Assembly: GCA_937901265.1 (NCBI GenBank)
Contig: CALCHA010000603.1
Span: forward strand, 1 to 5,904
Length of the DNA stretch: 5,904 nucleotides
Reading direction: 5' to 3'
From: an uncultured Phycisphaerales bacterium
GTDB taxonomy: Bacteria > Planctomycetota > Phycisphaerae > WQYP01
Of the stretch, positions 1 through 4,020 are shown in pieces (the first letter of the stretch is position 1; every line of letters begins with the position of its first letter). The position numbers were made by a program, and so were the translations under genes. The notes beneath the pieces were generated by a model. It was not told the DNA's origin and made no database searches. It saw only the letters and a list, made by a program, of their open reading frames with translations.

Positions 1-315
1 TCGAACCGCAATGCCCAGGCGCTGTCGCTTGCGGGCTCGGTGACGGTGAAGAGCCTCGGGGGCAAGAGCCTGCAGACGTCCTACAGCGACTACATCGGGG
101 CGCTGGCGACCAAGGCGAAGGCGGCCACGGATGACGCGACGGCAACGGGGACCGTGCATGACACGCTCCTGGCGCAGCAGCAGGCCGTGAGCGGCGTGTC
201 GCTGGATGAGGAAGCGATCAACCTCACGCAGTTTCAGCGGGCATTCCAGGGGACGGCGCGGTTCATCAGCGTGGTGGACCAGATGATGCAGACGGTTTTG
301 AACCTGATTCAATAA
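1..315 (+). CDS. flgK: Flagellar hook-associated protein 1 FlgK, C-terminal fragment (5' end outside window)
   Basis: FlgK is the first of the two junction proteins between the flagellar hook and the filament. It is exported through the flagellar type III system and assembles outside the cell. Only the last 104 residues are present; the frame is open from base 1 and ends at TAA 313-315. The diagnostic part is the C-terminal D0 helix: a SGVSLDEEAINLTQFQRAF stretch, then a helical segment ending in TVLNLIQ. This matches the SGVNLDEEA.NL...Q.AY...A..I......LLNL ending of the FlgK family. An in-frame GTG at 40 exists but is internal, since recognisable coding sequence (SNRNAQALSLAGS) runs upstream to the window edge. 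flgL follows after 18 bases with no terminator, so the two are probably co-transcribed, the usual flgK-flgL arrangement. The family call is confident; the N-terminal domains cannot be seen. Confidence 0.93.
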   Translation, partial: SNRNAQALSLAGSVTVKSLGGKSLQTSYSDYIGALATKAKAATDDATATGTVHDTLLAQQQAVSGVSLDEEAINLTQFQRAFQGTARFISVVDQMMQTVLNLIQ

Positions 316-333
316 CGAGTAGCTGAGAGTCTT

Positions 334-2568
334 ATGAACGTTGTGCCACTATCGATCGCCCGGGTAAGCATGCAGATGAAGGGAAGTCTGCTCACCGGGA
401 CGCTGCAGAGCGACCAGCTCGCGATGCTGAAGGTGCAGCAGCAGCTCTCGACGCAGCAGCGGCTGACCAAGCCCAGCGACGATCCCGCGGCCGCCATCGG
501 CATCCTGCGGACGAAGTCGCAGTTGGCCTCGAACGTGCAGGAAATGAGCAATCTGAATTTCGCCGCAGGATTTTTGTCGCAGGCCGACAACACCCTCGGC
601 TCGGTCAGCGACCTGATCAACCAGGCCAGCAGCGTGGCCAGCAGCCAGGTGGGCACCGGCGTGACGGCCGACCAGCGTGCGGCCCAGGCGCAGGTGGTCA
701 ACTCGATGCTGACACAACTGATGACCCTGGCGAACACCAAGTATCAGGGACAGGCAGTCTTCGGCGGGGCGGCGACGGGCGGCGATCCTTTTGTGGCGGC
801 GGCGGGCGGGTATCGCTACGTGGGATCCCAGGGGGCGCAGGGCGTGCTGACCTCCGACGGAGCGACGCTCGATTACACGGTCAACGGCGGCCAGGTTTTT
901 GGCGGGGTGACGGGGCAGGTCACGGGGAATCAGAATCTTTCACCGGCGCTGACGAGCAGCACGCGGCTGGCGGATGTCAGCGGGGCGACGGGCAAGGGCG
1001 TTTCGCTGGGGACGGTGAACCTGACCGTCGGGGCGACGACGGTGGCGGTTGATCTGTCCAAGGCGGCGACCGCCGGGGATGTGGTGGGATTGATGAACGC
1101 CGCTCTGACCGGGACGGGCTCCGACGCAACGGTGGCCCTGAGCGGCGGGTCCTTCGTGGTCAATGGCGACTCGACGCAGGGCGTGACCATTGCGGATGTA
1201 ACGGGCGGGACGGCGGCGGCGAACCTGGGCATCGGCGGAAGCGTGGCCGCGACCGCAACGATGACGGGCGGGAATCTCGGGGCGAAGGTAACGGCGACGA
1301 CGACGCTGGCGAGCCTCAATGGCGGGGCTGGCGTGAGTGCGAGCGGGCTGTTGATCAGCAATGGCGGAACGACGGCCACCATTTCCATGGGCGGCCTGAC
1401 GACGGTTGGCGACCTGCTCAACGCCATCAATGGGGCGGGCGTGAATGTGCAGGCGTCGCTGAACGCGGATGGCACGGGGATTAACGTGGTCAACCCGGTG
1501 TCGGGTTCGGCGATGAGCATCGGGGAAAATGGCGGGACCACCGCAGGGGACCTGGGGATTCGGAGTCTCACCGGGACGACGAAGCTGGCGGGATTGAACA
1601 ATGGGACGGGCGTGGGCGTAAGCACTCTGGGGGGGCCGACGGGCCAGATGGTGGTGACGCGGACGGACGGGACCAGCTTCAACGTTACGGTGGATGGGGT
1701 GAAGACGGCGTCGCAGCTGATCGCGGCGATCAATGGGGCGACGGGAAACACCACGGTGACGGCGGCGATGAACCCGACGGGAAATGGGATCACGCTGACC
1801 GACACGGCGGGCGGGCCGGGGAACCTGATGGTGACCGGCGGGACGAATTTCGCAAGCAACGGAAGCGTGCTTGGGATCTTCACCACGGGGACGGGCGGCA
1901 CGCTGGTGGGCGGAAACGTGACGCTGTCGACGGATGATTTCCGGGTGACGCGGCAGGATGGGACGAGTTTCACGGTGAGCGCGTCGGGCGCCACGACCGT
2001 GCAGGATGTGATCAATGCCATCAATGGGGCGGATGGCCACAGCAATCCGGGCGTGAAGGTGACCGCGTCGCTCAATGCCAGCGGCAACGGAATCACGCTG
2101 ACGGACGCTTCGACAGGCGGCGGGACGCTCACGGTGGCCGGGCTGAACGGCTCGACGGCGGCGGCGGATTTGGGGATTGCGGGCAACGCAACAGCGGGCG
2201 TGCTGGCGGGGAGCGACGTGAACACGCTCTCGCCAGGCGGGCTCTTCACGAGCCTTTCCATGCTGCGGGACGCACTTTTGAAAAATGACTCAGCGGGGAT
2301 CACGCGGGCGGCCACGCTGCTGACGGCGGATGCCAGCCGGGTGACGGCGTCGCGCGGGGTGGTGGGCGCGCGGGAGCAGGCGATAGACGCGCGCAAGACA
2401 ACCAACACGAACGAAAACACGGCGCTGCAGTCAGCGCTGTCACTGCTGGCGGATACGGACATGACCAGCGCGATTACGCAGTTCCAGCAGCTCCAGACGG
2501 CGTACCAGGCGGCGCTGCAGACCAACCAGACGGCGCGGAACCTGAGCCTTCTGGATTTTTTAAGTTAA
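334..2568 (+). CDS. flgL: Flagellar hook-associated protein 3 FlgL, enlarged form with flagellin IN repeats
   Basis: FlgL is the second hook-filament junction protein, stacked between FlgK and the first flagellin subunits. The N-terminal D0/D1 region (residues 1-140) has the flagellin-like QQQLSTQQRLTKPSDDPAAA signature at 35-54. The C-terminus (about 637-744) is the partner helix region and ends NLSLLDFLS, typical of FlgL. Ordinary FlgL is about 300 residues; this one is 744, because residues 212-614 hold four Gly/Thr/Asn-rich flagellin IN-type repeats. I chose ATG 334 because MNVVPLSIARVS fits the extreme N-terminus of planctomycete-type FlgL and a GAGAG lies four bases upstream. The spacing is short, and ATG 370 or 376 would remove the conserved RVS. 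Codons lean to ACG, GCG and GGG, unlike fliC. The reading frame is intact. A flagellin identity is unlikely given the FlgL-style ending and the position after flgK. Confidence 0.92.
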   Translation: MNVVPLSIARVSMQMKGSLLTGTLQSDQLAMLKVQQQLSTQQRLTKPSDDPAAAIGILRTKSQLASNVQEMSNLNFAAGFLSQADNTLGSVSDLINQASSVASSQVGTGVTADQRAAQAQVVNSMLTQLMTLANTKYQGQAVFGGAATGGDPFVAAAGGYRYVGSQGAQGVLTSDGATLDYTVNGGQVFGGVTGQVTGNQNLSPALTSSTRLADVSGATGKGVSLGTVNLTVGATTVAVDLSKAATAGDVVGLMNAALTGTGSDATVALSGGSFVVNGDSTQGVTIADVTGGTAAANLGIGGSVAATATMTGGNLGAKVTATTTLASLNGGAGVSASGLLISNGGTTATISMGGLTTVGDLLNAINGAGVNVQASLNADGTGINVVNPVSGSAMSIGENGGTTAGDLGIRSLTGTTKLAGLNNGTGVGVSTLGGPTGQMVVTRTDGTSFNVTVDGVKTASQLIAAINGATGNTTVTAAMNPTGNGITLTDTAGGPGNLMVTGGTNFASNGSVLGIFTTGTGGTLVGGNVTLSTDDFRVTRQDGTSFTVSASGATTVQDVINAINGADGHSNPGVKVTASLNASGNGITLTDASTGGGTLTVAGLNGSTAAADLGIAGNATAGVLAGSDVNTLSPGGLFTSLSMLRDALLKNDSAGITRAATLLTADASRVTASRGVVGAREQAIDARKTTNTNENTALQSALSLLADTDMTSAITQFQQLQTAYQAALQTNQTARNLSLLDFLS
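967..2175 (+). repeat. Four tandem flagellin IN-type repeats inside flgL
   Basis: Four diverged repeats of roughly 85-98 residues lie at FlgL residues 212-300, 325-409, 418-515 and about 526-614. Each has a beta-rich entry (such as MVVTRTDGTSF), a T..D(L/V)(I/L)(N/A)AING helix, a V.A.LN..G.GI.(L/V) strand pair and an ending close to LGI. The first copy is the most degenerate (GDVVGLMNAAL in place of the AING helix). At DNA level the 12-mer ATCAATGGGGCG recurs exactly at 1426-1437, 1729-1740 and 2020-2031, at spacings of 303 and 291 bases, so the last three copies probably arose by duplication. In flagellins and hook-associated proteins such repeats form surface-exposed insertions. The family name is from memory of the flagellin hook IN motif. 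Confidence 0.8.
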
Positions 2569-2575
2569 CGTTTAA

Positions 2576-2596
2576 ATATCTAATGGCTTTAGATAT
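2576..2596. repeat. AT-rich 8-bp perfect inverted repeat downstream of flgL
   Basis: The arms ATATCTAA (2576-2583) and TTAGATAT (2589-2596) are perfect reverse complements around a 5-base spacer, TGGCT. The element starts eight bases after the flgL stop, inside an AT-rich island (about 2555-2616) that stands out from the GC-rich surroundings. No T-run follows the right arm, so it is a poor intrinsic terminator. It overlaps the upstream part of the promoter candidate before fliW, so an operator for a dimeric regulator is equally possible. Confidence 0.5.
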
Positions 2597-2610
2597 GGAT
2601 AGTCGATAAT
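2581..2610 (+). promoter_or_regulatory. Candidate sigma-28-like promoter upstream of fliW
   Basis: GTCGATAA at 2602-2609 matches the flagellar sigma-28 -10 element GCCGATAA at 7 of 8 bases. The best upstream partner is TAAT at 2581-2584 (consensus TAAA), but the spacer is 17 bases where about 15 is usual. The overlapping GATAAT at 2605-2610 could instead be a sigma-70-type -10, although no good -35 is seen. A late flagellar promoter here would drive fliW-csrA-fliC, which suits the gene content. It is only a candidate because the spacing is off and promoter rules for this lineage are not known to me. Confidence 0.3.
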
Positions 2611-2667
2611 TTGTGTAGCGGCCGCGGCCGGTCGCGAAGCAATCAAAAAGGCTCGCCCAGAACAGGG

Positions 2668-2685
2668 TCGTTCGGGATGTAACGA
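2668..2685 (+). promoter_or_regulatory. fliW leader hairpin with GGAUGU in the loop (candidate CsrA site)
   Basis: The RNA would read UCGUU[CGGGAUGU]AACGA, a perfect 5-bp stem with an 8-base loop. The loop contains GGAUGU (2675-2680), which is the last six positions of the CsrA consensus RUACARGGAUGU. The site lies about 40 bases upstream of the fliW start and is not a Shine-Dalgarno sequence. Further GGA triplets follow at 2698-2700, 2716-2718 (in the SD) and 2724-2726 (touching the ATG). CsrA binding is inferred. Confidence 0.45.
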
Positions 2686-2726
2686 AAGCAGCCGCCAGGA
2701 AGAACAGGCCGCAGAGGAGTTCAGGA

Positions 2727-3215
2727 ATGATTGTTCAGACCAGCAGATTCGGGACGGTGGAAGTGGACGACGGCAGGGTGATCACGTTTGGTCGTGGCGT
2801 CCTGGGTTTTCCGCAGCACAAGCACTATGTGCTGATCCAGCCGGAAGCCGATGCCACCTTCTACTGGCTTCAGTCCGTGGAATGTGCGGACCTGGCGTTT
2901 GTGGTGACGGACCCGCTGTTGTTCGTCCCGGACTATCAGATCCCCCTGCGTGAAGAGACGCGCACCGAGCTGGGTCTGAAGGACCTCGGAGAAGCCAACG
3001 TCCTGGTCATCGTCAACAAGGTGCAGGAGACGCTGACGGCGAACCTGCAGGGCCCGCTGGTGATTCATGCCGGGACCCGTGCGGCGGCGCAGGTGGTGAT
3101 CAGCGAGAAGAAATACCAGACGCGGCATCCGATCCTGCAGCTGCCCAAGGCGGGCGCGGCGGTGGCGGCGGCCCGGCCTGAAAAGGCGGCAGCCTACGTG
3201 AGCCGGTCGGCCTGA
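2727..3215 (+). CDS. fliW: Flagellar assembly factor FliW (CsrA antagonist)
   Basis: FliW is a small cytoplasmic protein. In Bacillus subtilis it binds either flagellin or CsrA, and by binding CsrA it relieves repression of flagellin translation. The family signature is clear: TSRFGTVEVDDGRVITFGRGVLGFP at 5-29 (shown here only as a landmark: RFGTVEV then ITF and GFP), the strongly conserved FYWLQS at 45-50, DLAFVVTDP at 55-63, PDY at 68-70, LVIV at 93-96, LTANLQGPLVI at 103-113 and YQTRHPI at 130-136. The family core usually ends near the RHP motif; here about 26 Ala-rich residues follow (137-162), apparently unstructured. ATG 2727 is preceded by AGAGGAG (2713-2719) at 7-base spacing. The gene begins the probable fliW-csrA-fliC operon, and csrA follows after a 224-base leader. 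Identification is confident; the role of the tail is unknown. Confidence 0.95.
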   Translation: MIVQTSRFGTVEVDDGRVITFGRGVLGFPQHKHYVLIQPEADATFYWLQSVECADLAFVVTDPLLFVPDYQIPLREETRTELGLKDLGEANVLVIVNKVQETLTANLQGPLVIHAGTRAAAQVVISEKKYQTRHPILQLPKAGAAVAAARPEKAAAYVSRSA

Positions 3216-3252
3216 CTGTCGAGCTGAGCTGAATTGATCGAATAAGTGAATA

Positions 3253-3258
3253 TATAAA
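3253..3258 (+). promoter_or_regulatory. Possible -10 element (TATAAA) in an AT-rich patch before the csrA leader hairpins
   Basis: TATAAA lies in an AT-rich patch (about 3231-3258). A start about seven bases downstream would place the GGA hairpin at 3266-3281 at the very 5' end of the transcript. TTGATC at 3234-3239 resembles a -35 box, but the spacer of 13 bases is too short, so the call is weak. Confidence 0.2.
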
Positions 3259-3265
3259 CGTCTGA

Positions 3266-3281
3266 GCCGCAAGGAGGCGGC
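3266..3281 (+). promoter_or_regulatory. Hairpin with AAGGAG hexaloop (candidate high-affinity CsrA site)
   Basis: The RNA reads GCCGC[AAGGAG]GCGGC, a perfect 5-bp GC stem closing a hexaloop that contains AAGGA, which fits the ANGGA core preferred by CsrA in hairpin loops. The motif looks like a very strong Shine-Dalgarno, yet no start codon lies at a usable distance, so ribosome binding does not explain it. The same hexaloop recurs over the csrA SD at 3427-3432. Confidence 0.55.
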
Positions 3282-3308
3282 CGAGGAAACTCGAAGCAAA
3301 CGGGACGC

Positions 3309-3314
3309 TATAAT
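3309..3314 (+). promoter_or_regulatory. Perfect TATAAT, possible csrA promoter -10
   Basis: TATAAT matches the sigma-70-type -10 consensus exactly and stands alone in GC-rich sequence 126 bases before csrA. No TTGACA-like box is found 16-18 bases upstream (the sequence there is about GGAAACTC) and there is no extended TG. It could give a secondary csrA-fliC transcript, but the evidence is thin. Confidence 0.3.
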
Positions 3315-3342
3315 ACTCCGCTAAAATGCGGGAGCGTCCAGG

Positions 3343-3361
3343 CCCCGGCGATGTGCCGGGG
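3343..3361 (+). promoter_or_regulatory. Stable GC-rich hairpin in the csrA leader
   Basis: CCCCGGC[GAUGU]GCCGGGG is a perfect 7-bp stem, and G-U pairs could extend it outward to 3341-3363. No T-run follows, so it is not an intrinsic terminator. It may stabilise the leader RNA or hold the GGA sites apart. It contains no GGA itself. Confidence 0.5.
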
Positions 3362-3367
3362 TTGGAT

Positions 3368-3379
3368 CGAGGGACCTCG
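3368..3379 (+). promoter_or_regulatory. Small hairpin CGAG[GGAC]CUCG in the csrA leader
   Basis: A 4-bp perfect stem presents GGA (3372-3374) in a tetraloop. Its arms are the same as those of the hairpin at 3282-3293, CGAG[GAAA]CUCG. The loop is smaller than the usual CsrA hexaloop, so binding here is less certain than at 3266-3281. The next GGA site (3403-3405, in ACC[AGGAA]GGU) is 31 bases on, a distance one CsrA dimer could bridge. Confidence 0.35.
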
Positions 3380-3422
3380 CAACACACCCCCGAAGCCGAC
3401 CAGGAAGGTTCAGGCAACGGGT

Positions 3423-3436
3423 TGGGAAGGAGCCCA
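3423..3436 (+). promoter_or_regulatory. csrA Shine-Dalgarno in a hairpin loop (candidate autoregulatory CsrA site)
   Basis: The csrA SD AAGGAG (3427-3432) lies seven bases before ATG 3440, which fixes the start. Flanking bases form UGGG[AAGGAG]CCCA, a 4-bp stem with the SD as hexaloop. CsrA bound to this loop would block ribosome entry, so negative autoregulation is inferred. The loop is identical to that of the upstream hairpin at 3266-3281. Confidence 0.55.
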
Positions 3437-3439
3437 CAG

Positions 3440-3841
3440 ATGCTGGTTTTATCCAGGCAGCGTGACGAAACCATAATGATCGGCGATGACATCGAGATCA
3501 CGGTGGTCGACATAAGGGGAGACAAGGTGAGGCTTGGCATCACCGCTCCCTCGACGATTCCGGTACACCGCAAGGAGGTGTACGAAGCGATTCAACGGGA
3601 GAATCGGGAGGCGTCGAAAGTGAAGATGGAGGATTTGGGGCAGTTCCCCAAGGCACCGGGAAAGGGCGGGCGGCCGCAAATGCCGTTCACTCGTCCGGGG
3701 CAGAGCTCCAAGGGTGAAAGTCGGGGAGAGGCCCCCGCGGGTGGGTCGGAAGCGGCGGGCGAAAGCACGCGGCAACCGGCGAATCCCCAGGGGCCGGGCG
3801 GATCCGGCGGAGCAGGTGCTCCGGCAGGTCCGACGCAGTAA
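3440..3841 (+). CDS. csrA: Carbon storage/translational regulator CsrA with a long C-terminal tail
   Basis: CsrA is a homodimeric RNA-binding protein that usually represses translation by binding GGA-containing hairpins near ribosome binding sites; next to fliW and fliC its expected main target is flagellin mRNA. Residues 1-55 are a full CsrA core: [17 protein letters not shown] at the start, [10 protein letters not shown] at 27-37 and [15 protein letters not shown] at 41-55. Arg6 and Arg44 of the RNA-binding surface are kept, and so is Asn55, which I recall as needed for FliW action on Bacillus CsrA. Usual length is 60-75 residues, but this protein has 133. The tail from about 60 is first basic, then Gly/Pro/Ala/Ser-rich and low-complexity, probably disordered, and not a recognised domain. 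ATG 3440 is set by the MLVLSR start and the AAGGAG seven bases upstream; an in-frame ATG at 3326 is rejected. No frameshift is evident. Confidence 0.95.
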   Translation: MLVLSRQRDETIMIGDDIEITVVDIRGDKVRLGITAPSTIPVHRKEVYEAIQRENREASKVKMEDLGQFPKAPGKGGRPQMPFTRPGQSSKGESRGEAPAGGSEAAGESTRQPANPQGPGGSGGAGAPAGPTQ

Positions 3842-3859
3842 CTGTGCAGTACGTGCCGC

Positions 3860-3874
3860 GCGGATGGATTCCGC
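3860..3874 (+). promoter_or_regulatory. Hairpin GCGGA[UGGAU]UCCGC (candidate CsrA site)
   Basis: A perfect 5-bp stem closes a pentaloop with GGA at 3866-3868. Together with the closing A the core reads AUGGA, fitting ANGGA. It lies 19 bases after the csrA stop and 31 bases (GGA to GGA) before the next loop site. Confidence 0.45.
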
Positions 3875-3886
3875 ACGGGACGCCAA

Positions 3887-3905
3887 GGCCGGAGACGGAT
3901 CGGCC
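3887..3905 (+). promoter_or_regulatory. Hairpin GGCCG[GAGACGGAU]CGGCC (candidate CsrA site)
   Basis: A perfect 5-bp GC stem closes a 9-base loop containing ACGGA (3895-3899), which fits the ANGGA core. A G-U pair (3892-3900) could shrink the loop to seven bases. Confidence 0.45.
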
Positions 3906-3956
3906 ATTAAGAGATTGTCCGTCATACCGGGCGTGGCCACCGCGCTGAAGCGCACC

Positions 3957-3973
3957 GCGGCAGAGGATGCCGC
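3957..3973 (+). promoter_or_regulatory. Hairpin GCGGCA[GAGGA]UGCCGC (candidate CsrA site)
   Basis: A perfect 6-bp stem closes the pentaloop GAGGA, with GGA at 3965-3967. This is the strongest stem in the csrA-fliC gap. Its GGA lies 39-42 bases upstream of the two GGA triplets in the fliC SD, so one CsrA dimer could bridge the two sites. The ATG at 3967 overlaps the loop and is in frame with fliC, but is not used as the start here. Confidence 0.5.
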
Positions 3974-3988
3974 CGAGACCTTGCCCGA

Positions 3989-4020
3989 AGCCAGAAAAGT
4001 CAGGGAGGATTGACATGGCT
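3989..4020 (+). promoter_or_regulatory. fliC Shine-Dalgarno and start codon inside a nested hairpin
   Basis: The SD GGGAGG (4003-4008) lies six bases before ATG 4015 and fixes the flagellin start. GUCA (3999-4002) pairs with UGAC (4011-4014), leaving GGGAGGAU as loop; an extra G-U pair would make it the hexaloop GGAGGA. An outer helix, AGCCA (3989-3993) with UGGCU (4016-4020), would take in most of the start codon. CAGGGA at 4001-4006 matches the CARGGA core of the CsrA consensus. The expected outcome is translational repression of fliC by CsrA, as at the Bacillus flagellin leader. Confidence 0.55.

Larger units (their letters stand above)
3216..3439 (+). promoter_or_regulatory. Structured csrA leader with nine GGA triplets
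   Basis: This 224-base gap holds no convincing gene. Nine GGA triplets fall between 3273 and 3431, roughly three times what base composition would suggest. Several sit in loops of short perfect hairpins: 3266-3281, 3368-3379 and 3423-3436. A weaker one is ACC[AGGAA]GGU at 3399-3409. Another small hairpin, CGAG[GAAA]CUCG at 3282-3293, places a GGA across its closing base pair. A GC-rich hairpin without GGA is at 3343-3361, and a bulged one (3316-3334) has GGA in its stem. The likely role is CsrA-dependent autoregulation of csrA. No terminator is visible, so read-through from fliW is expected. Confidence 0.5.
3842..4014 (+). promoter_or_regulatory. csrA-fliC intergenic RNA: array of GGA-loop hairpins leading to flagellin
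   Basis: This 173-base gap holds no convincing gene and no intrinsic terminator, so csrA and fliC are probably co-transcribed. It contains eight GGA triplets and four hairpins with GGA in the loop: 3860-3874, 3887-3905, 3957-3973 and 3999-4014. A GCGC[UGAA]GCGC hairpin at 3942-3953 lacks GGA. The pattern resembles the repeated GGA stem-loops of CsrB/RsmY-type RNAs, and also the multi-site flagellin leader of Bacillus. Whether it acts only in cis on fliC or also titrates CsrA is not shown. Confidence 0.5.

Noticed and set aside
930..2525. Long open frames on the minus strand opposite flgL (531 and 366 residues)
   Set aside because: They mirror the repetitive GC-rich flgL gene. Their translations are Pro/Val/Arg-rich with no recognisable domain, and they lie wholly within a well-supported gene.
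2619..2630. 12-bp palindrome CGGCCGCGGCCG before fliW
   Set aside because: Short GC palindromes are expected by chance in such GC-rich DNA, and nothing around it points to a function.
3343..3361. Strong GC hairpin as a terminator between fliW and csrA
   Set aside because: No T-run follows; the next bases are GGATCGAG-like, so intrinsic termination is not supported.
3326..3439. In-frame upstream ATG giving a 171-residue CsrA
   Set aside because: The family starts at MLVLSR, with an ideal SD before ATG 3440. The extra residues are non-homologous, and this stretch forms leader hairpins.
3714..4013. Plus-strand open frame across the csrA tail and the fliC leader (99 residues)
   Set aside because: It overlaps csrA in another frame, is Arg-rich, lacks a family match, and its second half is the hairpin-rich leader.
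3967..4014. In-frame upstream ATG giving a 493-residue flagellin
   Set aside because: Flagellins start at MARINTN or close to it. The added 16 residues are atypical and the good SD serves ATG 4015.
3842..4014. Separate sigma-28 or sigma-54 promoter for fliC
   Set aside because: No GCCGATAA-like box is present, and the one TTGC (3981-3984) lacks the GG twelve bases upstream that sigma-54 needs.
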